NCBI GenBank assembly: GCA_028751875.1
Contig: CM054145.1
Span: 7,715,450 to 7,779,449, forward strand
Direction of reading: 5' to 3'
From: Rapana venosa
Taxonomy: Eukaryota; Mollusca; Gastropoda; Neogastropoda; Muricidae
DNA: 64,000 nt
The position numbers were made by a program, and so were the translations under genes. A model generated the notes under the pieces. The model was not told the origin of the DNA. It saw only the letters and a list, made by a program, of their open reading frames with translations, and did no database searches. Of the stretch, positions 11,680-23,939 are shown piece by piece. Numbering within the stretch: the first letter of the stretch is position 1; each line of letters begins with the position of its first letter.

Positions 11680-12490
11680 AAGGAAGTATACAATTCATAC
11701 AACTCCTGAAGCTTGGATGATTTATGTTCCTACACGCGATAGCCTCCAGAGCTGAGAGCAAATCCACACATACCCACAAGCCTTTCCCTCCAGAACGCTG
11801 AATCAGTTTCAGGGACAAAACAAGAGCACTAAGTTTGGCAGTGAACATCTGAAGGCAAGTGCGGGGAAAGTACAGATTTCTTGATGGTGGGACAGTAGAC
11901 GGTGCAGGCCACCCCTTCCTCAGACTTGGAGCCGTCTGTGAAAACGGTTGTATAGGACGGGTAAGACTGACACAACTCTTGGAGAAAGACCTCGTACGCT
12001 GTGGAGCTGGTGACACCCTTCTTTGGAGCATCAAGATCAAACCAGACCACTGGGGTTTCCACCATCCACAGAGGCATCTCGGGGTACTTGGGGAGGTCAC
12101 ATGTAGCACCAAAATCACTTCTTGGACATCAGGAAGGATCCAAATCCCCAGGGGAGGGGTGGCAGAGGAAGATTTCTCAAACCTGGCCTGAAACCAGGAG
12201 TTGAGAACACAGTTGTAAGCAAGGTTACTGTACTCCAAATACAGTTCCATGTAGTAGTAGTTCAGTCATTTCAGACGCGGTTCTTCAAAGAGGTTCTCCA
12301 CTTCTGCATACAGACATTTTTCCCAAGGTTGTTCGAATTTCCCACACAGTTTCCCTGGGGCCCTTGGTGGTGAATGGGTCCACAAACAGGTAGAAGATCT
12401 CACCAAATCCCTAAACCTAAACAGCCTTAAGTCGAACTTGGAGCGCCTGTAGAAACTTATGCAGCAGTGTCTTTCGATCCAGGGCAAGTG
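11680..12490 (-). pseudogene. Decayed non-LTR retrotransposon with RNase H domain
   Basis: On the minus strand 12250-11690 carries TVFTDGSKSEEGVA, the first catalytic Asp motif of RNase H, and further on DLLSALEAIACRNI, which resembles the SxxAL helix. Frames switch between the two, so it is broken. 12487-12266 may be the preceding RT-linker part. RNase H downstream of RT points to an I/Jockey/LOA-type element, unlike the other LINEs here. Confidence 0.75.
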
Positions 12491-12739
12491 CTCAGAAAGA
12501 GCAGATTCCTTGGTGGTAGGTCTGGCAGCCTAGCCCCCCCCCGCCCCACCCCACCCAGTGAAGTCCAGGGCCAACGGCTCCTGGTGGAGGTTAGGGAGGC
12601 AAAGCTCCCCCAAGATGAACATTTTTTTTTTTTAGCATTCCGATATTTGAAAATAACTCTGGAAATCCACATTTTGAATATATGATAGTCCGGGAAAGCG
12701 TAAAAAAAAGGTGGAATTTCCGCTAAAAAGGCAGAAGAT

Positions 12740-13000
12740 TTCACAACCCCCAGTGCAACACACGCAGAACACCCTTGCACACCATTACAACTGTTTGCTT
12801 GTTGGAAGATAGGGCCATTACGTGCTGGCAGAAGGGATGACAAACAAAAGGGCACATGCACACTGAGGACGTGTCTGGAAATTCTTCCTGAAGTCGAAAT
12901 GCAGCTACCTTCCTGGCCGGCAGAAACGGTTGCATACACAAACTCTCACCATTGGTAAACTGCAGAGCTCTTGGCAAGGAACGCAACCACACACACACAA
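12740..13000 (+). repeat. SINE with mixed A and C parts
   Basis: The first half matches the middle of SINE-A (ACACGCAGAAC, GGGCCATTACGTGC) and the second half the tail of SINE-C (GAAGTCGAAATGCAGCTACC, CTCACCATTGGTAAAC). Confidence 0.75.
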
Positions 13001-13126
13001 AAGAGACAAAAATGTACAAAACAACAAATATACATTCATACATAACCACCGGAACCAAGGTTTAGTAACAATAAAAAGGACACAAGATAAAAGCAAAACA
13101 ATAAAAAAAAAGACACACCAAACCCG

Positions 13127-13149
13127 CCCCCCCCCCCCCCCCCCCCCCA
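13127..13149. repeat. Poly-C run
   Basis: About 23 C, followed by C-rich sequence. The exact length is unreliable. Confidence 0.9.
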
Positions 13150-13435
13150 CCCCAACACACGCAGGAAAAAAGCCGAAAAAGCCACAGGCAACTCAAGACG
13201 AATCAGTTTTTTTTACACAATGTATTTCTCACGCTTTCATCCACATTTAATCTCTTCAGCCATGTAATAATACACTACAGATGTCAACGTCACATAACCT
13301 GAACTGATGTCATGTCTCTTATAGGCAACCCCCCCAAAAAATGGTATACGGTCAAACCCAAATGTTCCACTGTCACTACTCTTCGATATCACATGATTTT
13401 AGTGTATTTAAAAACAAAAAATCAAAAAATCTCGG
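13150..13435. other. No feature recognised
   Basis: Unique-looking sequence without an open frame or repeat-family match. Confidence 0.5.
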
Positions 13436-13439
13436 GTAA

Positions 13440-13710
13440 GGCCAGGGTTCAGCTGAAAGAAATCCAGAGTCGGGTATAGGCTACCTTAATGGAGGGAAAA
13501 ATCGATCGCATACGCCAAATCTCACTCTTGGTAAACCTATGAGTGTGTACGTACATTTGAAGTTGTTAACACTGTTATAGTTATTGGTTGTATGAGTAAG
13601 AATAGGCTGAATGCAAGCGCTTTGATTTGTTTTTACAAGATATGACGCTATATAAACTCCAATTATTGTTATTATCATTAACCTCAGAGCTCTAGCCAAA
13701 ACAATAACAA
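13440..13710 (+). mobile_element. SINE-C tail with a nested LINE 3' end
   Basis: The SINE-C tail is interrupted at about 13547. The insert to about 13681 is the last ~135 bp of the ATT-tailed LINE (AATGCAAGCGCTTTGATTTG, then an ATT-rich tail). AACCT appears on both sides, a likely target-site duplication. The SINE resumes with CAGAGCTCTAGCC. Confidence 0.8.
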
Positions 13711-13734
13711 CAAAATTTGAAAGAAAAAAGCATA

Positions 13735-14030
13735 CCCACAAAAGGGGGTGGGTTAGTAGGAGAGACAGAGACACAGAGAGAGACAGAGTTGACAGAGAGA
13801 ATGTGAGGGATAGAAATAAGGCAGAAGATATGTTCTTAAATAACAACAAAATGTAACTTTCACCTACTTGCAGATACTAATACATCAAAATAACTTCTTT
13901 TCACACGGAGTATCAACATCAGTTCATCAAAAATAGATTTAAAAAAAAAAAGGAACACCAAATAACATAACACAACCAGAAAATAAACTGAACAAAACTG
14001 CAGATGATATCAATTTCACTTCACTGTTTT
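13735..14030. other. No gene recognised
   Basis: A GA-rich stretch at 13755-13830, otherwise AT-rich unique sequence. Confidence 0.5.
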
Positions 14031-14034
14031 TCTT

Positions 14035-14665
14035 GCATTCCATTCCATTTTGTTTACAGCCCTACCGACCACAAAAGCCATATCAGGGCTGTCACCTCAA
14101 TCAGTTTCAGTGGCTCCAGTAACTTTCACTTCCAAGGTTCAAAACCAACACGTAATACCTTCTTCAAATATCTAACACTGCTTTTTCTCACATAATTCCA
14201 ATAATGACAATCTCAAAACCGAAGCTGTAAATAGGTACCTGCCTATCTAGGGACAGGGAAGGTAAAGCAGCGAGGTAGAGAAGATGTGCACCGCCCTCAA
14301 TATACTGGCCCCTAGAGAAGCTGAAGTCCCTGATGCATCACTCCCCTACAACCACATAGGTTATGGGACACCTTTACCAAAACCGAAGTGAACATTATGT
14401 GAATAGGTTGCCGAAAAAATCTCAATCTTAATTCATTAAAAAATGTTCAGAACAACTTTTTTTTAATCAAACGAAACTGATAAATCAAAAATTGTCGCAG
14501 CAACCACAGTAGAAACATACAGCTTCAACACAAGCTGGATCACAAGCTTTGCTCCAACCGATACATATCCCTCGGTAAGACTGTATCCAATCCAATCTTG
14601 TTGTTTATAACCCTGCCAACCACACAGGCCATATCAGGGGCTGTCACACTTAGAATTTAACATGA
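14035..14665 (+). repeat. Two repeat D fragments and a SINE-B 3' half
   Basis: 14035-14100 and 14585-14655 are 5' ends of repeat D. 14235-14390 is the body of SINE-B on the plus strand. Sequence between them is AT-rich and unassigned. Confidence 0.75.
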
Positions 14666-15222
14666 TTTACTATTATGAGTCTTTAAACATTTTTTTATAT
14701 ATAAAAAACCGCCTAACTGGACGATTTAAAAACTCTATCAAACAACAATGAATAAATAAGGAACAAAACTATTCACAAAAATATGTCTATTCTCAGATCA
14801 ATAGGTGATGTATTTTATCAACAATGTAACCATATCCAAACCTTTCTTTTCTCTTCATTGATTCAATTATTCTACTTTTTGTCAACTTGAGAGAGAGAGA
14901 GACTCATCACACTTTCCGCGTCAATGTCAACTATATCTCCAAAAACAACAGTCATTCCTTTTTTTTTTGTACACTATGAACAACAAACTCCATCTACAAA
15001 CAAATTCAGCGAACGCCAATCTTCACTCCAACCTTACAGAAAGAATTCCTCCCTACCTTTCCTCTCCAACATATTTCAAAGAGAAGCACACAGCCACATT
15101 TAAAACAAACAACAACAAAACCCTGCAGCTGCGTGAATCAGATTAAATCTATAAAAAAAAAGAAAGTCTATGAAATGAGAATGAAGAGCAGAAGGTTGGA
15201 ACAGGGGTGGGGGGGAAGAGTT
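14666..15222 (-). other. Region downstream of the PDHA stop codon
   Basis: AT-rich sequence that should contain the PDHA 3' untranslated region. No AATAAA on the minus strand is visible near the stop. A short GA tract lies at 14890. Confidence 0.4.
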
Positions 15223-15388
15223 TTAACGCGTTTCCACCATGATGGAGGGGTCGCAACCTCTGACTTTCATGTTGGGGGGAGGTTCGATGTAGATGTTGTT
15301 GTACAGCTCCTCCAGGGGCAGCTCAGGGTCCATCTTGGCCTTCTCTGCAGCCTCCTCCACCTGCTTGCGTATGTCCGTGTCGATTTTT
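15223..15388 (-). CDS. PDHA1: PDHA exon 9: C-terminus and stop
   Basis: Fifty-four codons and a TAA stop (15225-15223), from KIDTDIRKQ through [11 protein letters not shown] to the end. The acceptor is TCTGACAG. The exon opens with five A where the frame from exon 8 wants four, so the junction is one base out. The only polyadenylation-like hexamer seen in the first 800 bp downstream is ATTAAA near 14463-14468, which is weak evidence. Confidence 0.94.
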
Positions 15389-17534
15389 CTGTCAGAGACA
15401 GAGGATAGCAATCGCCGTTTATTCACTTAGGGTGTTTTTGGCCCAAGCAAAAAACTGTCAGTTATTGATGTCAGCTAATTGCCAAGGCCTACACTAAAAT
15501 GTTATGTTGTGTTAAGATTGCCTTCAGCCATGACAAGCTCTTAACCTGCACTCTCCTTTAAAGGAGAAAAAATCCTCTGAAGTCAGAGTATGGCTGCCTA
15601 TATGGTGAGGTATTTAAAAACAGTCATACACGCAAACTTCTCATTCAGTGTGCAGTTTCAATCTCACAGTGATTCCCAGGTGGGATGAGTGATTGAGTCA
15701 GAGTGCACATTCTGGGTGACCCCCAGAGTGTTGAGCTGGGGAACACACAACAACTACTTGGGATGTTTTTTGTTGTTTTTTTTTAATAATTTTTTTTATT
15801 GTAGGTGTGTGTTTTGTTTTTCTGGCACACAAGAAATAGGCACGAGGTGTTTTTTCACTTAAGTGGTGGGTTTTTTGTGTGTTTTGTTTTGTAAGTGTGC
15901 GTGTGTTTTCTTGAACAGGTACTCAAGAAATAGGCATGGGGACAGGCATTTATTCCTTTGGTGGGTTTTTTGTTGTTTTTTTGTGTAGATGTGTGTTTTG
16001 GTTTTTTCTGGCACACAAGAAAGAAATAAGTCATAAGAACAGGAGTTTATTCCCTATGGTATTTTTCTACAGATGCGTGAAATAATCAGTCAAAAAACAA
16101 CACAAAAAAGAATTTTTTTTAAAAAAGGGAAACAAAAACAACACCAAAAATTCCAATGACTCATACAAAAACACTACAATATTTTGAACCCGTAAATATG
16201 AATGTACACACACACACACTAACACATACACATAATTATCATCCTCCTATATATACCAGGCAGAAGACAAAACCCGAAAGATTAAAATACTGCTACAAAT
16301 ATTCAAGAAAAAATTCCACTACATTGAAATACTGCCTCAAGTCCTTTTTCAAGAGACAATGAAAATAAACAGTTGAGCGTTCTGTCAACCGAGGAAATGG
16401 TCAGTCCAGCAGTAAGCTTGGAATGTTCACCTTCTTCAGCCTGCCTGTTATCTTGAGGCTATTGAATGTACATTTGGTCATCCGTTCCCACTGGCCATAC
16501 ACACACACACACACATGCATGCGCACACACACACACACATGCATGCACACACACACAGAGGTGAACTAGAGCTCTGAAGTTCATCAATGGTGAAGACTTT
16601 TCGCATGCGACTGTTTTTCCCCCCACCATGAAGGTAGCCATATTCCAACTTCAGGGATGCACGCAAGGTATGGTTCCGTAACCCACCAAACCCTGACATA
16701 ACCTATCAAGCATGCATATTTGATCTTCTGCATGTGTATCTACACAAAAGAAATCAAGGCACTGGCAGGTCTGCTGTACTTGACGCTGACCTGGGAGATA
16801 CGTAAAGAATCCCCCACCCTTAAACTCACAGGATGCTGCCGAGATTCAAACCCAGGACTTCATGGACGGGTGGGATGGAAGTAGAACGGTGTTAACCACT
16901 CGGCTAAGTACAGCGTCTGTCCAACCTTACCTTCAGTTCCTGGTCAGTGGCCAGTCCAGCAGAGACGATGCGCTCCTTCCACAGACCTATGGGGTCTCGC
17001 TTCTGTCGCACTTCCTGCACCTCTTCCCGTGTGCGGTAACTGTGGGGGACAGGCCATGAGAACCAAGCGTTTTGACAGTGGCAATGCAAGACACGAAGAG
17101 AAACGCACATACACACATGCATGCACACACATGCACATGCATGCACGGGCATGCAGCCATGCACACACACACTCACTCACACATACATGTATACACGCAT
17201 GCATGCATCCACACACACACTGTTTTTGATTAGTAGTTTCATCGGATTATCATCGTCTTCAATGATATTTCTCGCAGTAGTAACTGTCATTGTTTATTGA
17301 TATCGTCACCATCGTCACAATCACCATCGTCATCTTTATCATTATAATTTCCTTTACTATAAGGTTTGATATTTTTTTTTTGCGTTTGTTTTTTCTCTTA
17401 GATAGATGGCTCAACGAAAAAAAAGCAAAGGTTTTGCTTATTCAATGTACCATCTGGAAATTATATTAAAGTTTGACTTAGACACACATTCGATTCTGGG
17501 TCAGCAGATAGCGAGCGCAATGCTCTAACCACCA

Positions 17535-17595
<61 letters not shown>

Positions 17596-19869
17596 CCCTC
17601 CCCAAAACATAACTCACCTGGTCCCAGGGTCGCTCATACTGTGTCCATGGTAGCGGTAGGTGGCACACTCCAACAGGATGGGTCCGTTTTTGATGGCGTA
17701 CTGCTTGGCAAACTCTGTGGCCGACTTCACCGAGATCACATCCATCGAGTCCACCTGAGTGACAGGAGAAAGAACATGAATGGTTTAGGCACGTGTAGTG
17801 CAAAAGGAGAATGTGCAAATTTGATGATCTGAAGTCTGTAGCTAGTAGCAATAGACTGCGCTGGTTTGGGCACGTTCAACAGAAAGCAGACCACCACATC
17901 ATAAAAAAAGCAATGAACTTCGTTGTGGATGGAAAGAGACCAAAGGGAAGACCTAGCAAGACCTGGGCTGCCTGTATTGCAGATAATCTTGGAGAACAGG
18001 GAAATAAATAAGGAGGAAGCTCAAAACAGAGAGATGGAGAAGGCTCATCAATGTCAAACCTCCCCTGGGAGAAACATGACAAAAAAGGAAGAAGTAGTGC
18101 AAAAGGACAACATAGCATAGTTTTTGCCAAGTACGCCTCTGTTGATGCATAAGCGTTGGTAAGATTTATCTTCAGAACACTGTTAATCAAAACTGTAGCA
18201 GAAGGAAAATGTCTGTGTGTGAATGGATCTGTGTGGAAAAGCTGAAACACTGCTGACACAGCTGTCAGTTTATGGATAAGCGTTGAGGTAAAGCTTTATT
18301 GGACCATTTGGTAAACTGCAGCAGGAAAATGTCTTCATGTCAATGGATCTGTGTGTGGAAATGCTGAAACACTGCTCACACAGCTGTCAGTTTCTCCCAC
18401 TTTCAGCTGCTATCCATCCCAGCCCAGCTGGTGCTAATTATTACAGCAGGAACTGACCACACTTGGACTTAGTAAAAGGAAGGGGCACACTAATTTTAGC
18501 ACTGGGCCCTTGATCGTGTTGTTTATCTTATTTATTTATCTATTTCATTCTTTTACTTCAAGGTTAATGGAATAAGCACTCATGTATTTTTTTTTAAAAA
18601 TCCAGTCCCCGTGTGTATGCAGTAGTGTAAATTTTGTCATCCGTTCCCACCGGCACACAATGGCCTACTCTTCCAAAAAAGCGGAACAGGTTTTAACATG
18701 TGCGCAAGATGTTCTGCGTGCGTTTACACACGGGACCTCGGTTTATAGTTTCATCTGGACAGTCAGTTCTGTGGATCTGTGCAAGCTTCACACTTCAACA
18801 AAATCCGCACATAAAAAGGAACTTAGGTGTACTTGGTGTATGAGCAATCAAGATAAACCGCACAATATCCCACTTTGTTAAAAGAACATTCCTAAAATCA
18901 TCGCAGTTACAACTCAGGCAATCAAGATAAACCGCACAATATAATATCCCACTTTGTTAACAGAACATTCCAAAAATCATTGCAGTTACAACTCAGGCAA
19001 TCAAGATGAACTCCACATTGGTTACAGACTAATCCACCAATCATGGCAACAACAACACCAACAACAACAACAAACGCTCCCACCCTTTCACCTCACTCCC
19101 GAACTCACCCAAATGCCGGGCACATAGTCCCCCCGGGTGTAATAGGAGGTGGAAGCGGCCGCCCTGTCAGCAGAGGTGCCCATCCCATAGCCGTTGTTCT
19201 CGCAGACAAAGATGACGGGCAGGTCCCACAGCTTGGCCATGTTGAAGGCCTCAAACAGCTGGCCCTGGTTGGCCGCGCCGTCCCCATACAGCGTCACACA
19301 CACGTTCTTCTTGTCCTCGTACTTCATGGCGAAAGCGATGCCGGCACCCAGGGGAACCTGCGGACATGTTCCGTCTTTGTTGTAGTCAAGCCCTTCCCCG
19401 CCTGTCTTCACCCCTAGTCTGATCTTGTTGTTCATAGCCCCTGCCGACCACAGAGGCCATAGCGGGGCTGTCATCTCGTAAAATCTTAAATCACAGATTA
19501 AAACTGTGCAACTATATACAGATTAAAGCAGGGGTATAAAATCCACACTTCTCTGTGGGGATGCTGGGGGGGCCTGTCAGTATAAACAGCATCCCCACCT
19601 TCTGAGAATTCTGGGCTAGGGATTCCCTCTTTTCTATCCCTTTCTTTGTTTCTGCCTTGTCCCTTTTCTTCTTTGTCACCTCCTTCTTGTCTATTTTCTG
19701 CCTTCTTGGTCGGTTCTCCTGCCCTTTTTTCCAAGAAAGACTTATATGATTTTCTCTCCCATGCCGAATTCGGATGTGCTGGGCCTGACTTGTCAGATGC
19801 TTATTGGCAGAGCAACACATTTTCACTTATATGACAGATAACCATAGTTGCTGTCTTGAGTGTCTGAAG

Positions 19870-19901
<32 letters not shown>

Positions 19902-21900
19902 TTCACTTCCCCTGCTGTCTTCATCCTAGTCCAATCCAATCCAATCCTGTTGTTTATTGCTCCCACTGACCACAGAGGCCATATCAGGGCCGTCACCTTG
20001 TAAAATTCTATATCTCAGAAAAAACAACTGTGCAGCTATATCCAGATTAAAACAGGATATAAAACCAACTCTACTGTCGATCCTTGTAGCAACATCCTGG
20101 TCAACCATAAGTGTCAACCTCAGACGGCCACCACGCTGTGGGGAGAAGCCACATCAACTACACATAAAATGAGATAGAACCAAAACCAGATTTCTTTAAA
20201 CAACCTTGTTCTTAGAGACCATCTGTATCACTTTCACTCATATCAGACGGAAAAAGCCCGATTCTAGTTAACAGGCAACATACTGATAGGCCGTAGATCC
20301 CATTTTGATCTGATAACACATGCAGCAAATAGCATAAGCAGAATGTGTATGCTTGGACAAATCTGAATCATACACATGTCTGATAATGAAGGAAGGTAGC
20401 AGGGCAGTTAAGATGTTCATCTGCCTAACCAGTAAAACCCTGAGGTTCTGGGTTCAATTCCCAGCCTTGCCCTTTCTTCCAAGTTAAACAAGAAAATTGA
20501 ACTAAATGTCAAAAGTCCTTCGGACGAGACTATAAACCGAGTCCCAGAGTGCGGATGCATGTAGAACATCTTGTGCACACGTTAAAAACCTATTTCGCCT
20601 TTTGAAAGAGCAGGCTATTTCGAGCCAGTAGGAAAAGTTGACTTTTTAAAAAAAAAAAAAGGATGCATGCACACATGTGTCATGTTAAGACACCATCCCT
20701 GAAGTCAGAATGTGGTTACCTAAATGGTTTGTGTGTGTGTGTGTGGGGGGGGGGGGGAGAACAGTTGCATAGGCAAAAATCTCACCATTTGGTGAACCTC
20801 TGTGCTTTAGCCAAAGAACAACAACAGCAAAAGAAATAATATGCATGTTGGAAATATGTTTACTTAATCGTGATATTCCAGATCACAATTCATTCATTAT
20901 TAGTTCAATTTGCCCTAGACATGCTGCCTGTAAAATTCAGTGCAGTGTCCCAATGACTCCTCATGGAATGAGGTGAGACATGGGGGTCAATACTGATGAA
21001 ATTTTGTTTACAAGCTCATGTTAGAAGTTGTACCATATATTGAAAGAGAACATCACTTGTCAAATATAAACATCTGTAAATTACTCAGATGGCAAGGAAA
21101 CAATCCAAGATGGCCACCAGAACTAAATGTTTCAAACTTCTAAACCTTTCTTCATCTATCACAAGTACGAGAAACCTGTTTCTACAGACATGTTTTACAA
21201 CATGAATTAAAAAAAAAATCAACACAGGGAAATCTCCATATTTGTATGTAGCAGTTTTTTTATTCTAAAAAAAAAAAAGAAACCCACATGATTTTGGCCA
21301 TTTTTAGACCCGTGTCCCACCTTAAGCCACAAGTCAAGTCAAGTCACATCACATGTCAAGGCCAGTCAGGTCAGATCAGGTCAAGTCACATCAAGTCAAG
21401 TCAGGTCAAGTCAGTCTGACAGACAATATAGCCAGATGGTTAAGACCGTTTGACTTCAATCCCATGGGTCCATGAAATAATGGGTTCAAATTTCAATGGC
21501 GTTGGATGAAATAAGGATGGGAGATTTTTTACCTATTTCCCAGGTCAACTTCAAGAGCAGACCTGCCAGTGCCTTTAATTCCCTTCGTGTATATATAATA
21601 CACATACAAAACATCAAATATGCATGTAAAAAGATTCTGTAATTCATGTCAGTGTGTGGTGGGTTACGGAAACACGAACATACCCAGCATACTTCCCTGA
21701 ACTCGGAATGCGGCTATTTATTTATTTATTCTTTTATATCAAGGATAATAATAATAATAATAATAATAATAATGTATGGAATTTATATAGCGCTGAATCT
21801 TGTAAAGCAACAAATCAAAGCGCTCAGATTTGAATTCGGGCTGCTCTCCCCGGGGAGAGCGGGAGAACGCGTCGCCACTTAGCGCTGCGCCACCCTTTCA

Positions 21901-21934
<34 letters not shown>

Positions 21935-23878
21935 CAGATGTATTTGTTTCCCTATCAGAGTGGCTTTTTTCTAAGAATTTTGCCAGGGACAACTCTCTTG
22001 TTGCCGTGGGTTTTTTACGTGCGCTAAAAATTACGTGTACACACGGGACTCGTTTATCGTCTCATCCGAAAGACTGATATGAAGAACCTTGTGTGCTTTT
22101 TTACATCCATCCCCGTGTTTATTGGTTTTGTAAATTTTGTCATCCGTTCCACCGCACACAATGGCCTACTCTTCAAAATGAACAGGGTTTACTTGTGTCA
22201 AGATGTTCTGCTTGCTTCCACACGGGCCTCGTTTTTTTTATCTCATCCGAAAGACTTTTGGGAAGTGAAGTCTGCACTGTGTTAACTCCAAGGAAAATAT
22301 CCCCTTGAACGGGAATCGAACCTTCATGGTGAGCATACAAACAGGTCATATTCGCAAAAATCTCACCATTAGTGAATTTCAGAGCTCTAGCTGAGGAACA
22401 ATGGGGAAAAAAATCAAAAAATCAAGTCAAGTGACAGAAAACTTGTATACCACTTTAAGTCACGACAGATTTCTCTGCGTGAAATTCGGACTGCTCTCCC
22501 CACCAAGGGAGAGCGCGTCGCCACAAAAGCAGCGCCATCCTTTATTTTTTTCTTCTTTTCCTGTCTTCAACTGTATTTTGCTTCCCATTAGAGTGGGTTT
22601 TTCTACAGAATTTTTGCCCAGGACAATTCCCTGTTGCCGTGGGTCTTTAAAGTGCGCTAAATAATTGAAGTAACACTGAGACACTCAGTTTGTCTCATCA
22701 AAAAGACTAGCACCCAGACCACCCCTCCAAGGGCTAGGATGGGGGAAAATTTTGGCCCAAACGAGGATCAACACCCCACACTTCTGACCGACTTTTTGCT
22801 TTCTAGGCAGGTGTATTACCTTACACACCACTGAAACCCCCACTTGGGATGAGATGCATGCATATGTCATTTCGTAAATAATAAGTTTATACTTTTCTAG
22901 TCCAAGTTATATAACATTGTATCCCTACATTGGGGGCATGTTGCATGCGAAAATAATAAATTATATCCTTTTTAGCATGGTTATTATAACTTGTATTCTA
23001 CACTGGTGTGTGCATGCTGCGTGTGTGTGAAAGTTTGTACGTGTGTGTGCATGTATGTGTACGTGTGTGTGTACATGCGTGTGTACGTGTATGTGTGTGA
23101 CATTTTCATCTGAAATTATCTTGGAAATGTTTTAACCAATATGAACTGTAACTTTCTTGCGTCTTTCGAGATAGTGACACGTACCACTGTGCCTGTCAGT
23201 ATTGTAATTGCCCTTCACGGGATGATTAAAGCGTTTTTGACTTGACTTGACTTGACTTGACTTGGTGTAGTACTAACCTGGGCCCCCACGATGCCGTTGC
23301 CCCCGTAGAAGTTGCGAGTGTACATGTGCATGGATCCTCCTTTCCCCTTGGCACACCCCGACACGCGCCCTGAAATAACATCCACAGTTCACACAGTGCT
23401 GCTAGTGCTATCCTGGTATGGGTAGGCCTTTTAAGCATGTGCAAAGGTGTGTGTGTGTGTCTTTATTTATTATTTTATTTATTCTTTTATATCGAGGATA
23501 ATGGAATAAGCACTCATGTGCTTTTTTACATCCAGTCCCCGTGTGTATGCGGTTTTGTCAATTTTGTCATCTGTTTCCACCGGCACACAATGGCCTACTC
23601 TTCCGAAAAGCGGAACAGGATTTATCGTGTGCGCAAGATGTTCTGCATGCGTTCGAACACGGGGCCTCGGTTTATAGTCTCCTCCGAAGTGTGTTGGTGT
23701 GTGTGTGTGTGTGCGCGCGTGCGTGTGCTTGTTTGTTTTTGTGTGTGTGTGTGTGTGTGTGTGAGTGTGTGTGCATGCGTTCGTATGTGTGCGTGCATTC
23801 CTTTGTGTTTATGCGAGACCTATAAAAAAAAAAAGAAGAAAAAGATTGCGGAAATAAGAAAGAAAAGATTAAGGTAAG

Positions 23879-23939
<61 letters not shown>

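Noticed and set aside
17525..17851. An open frame overlapping PDHA exon 7
   Set aside because: A shadow frame whose glycine run is the poly-C tract; the exon 7 frame is fixed by E1 alpha homology.
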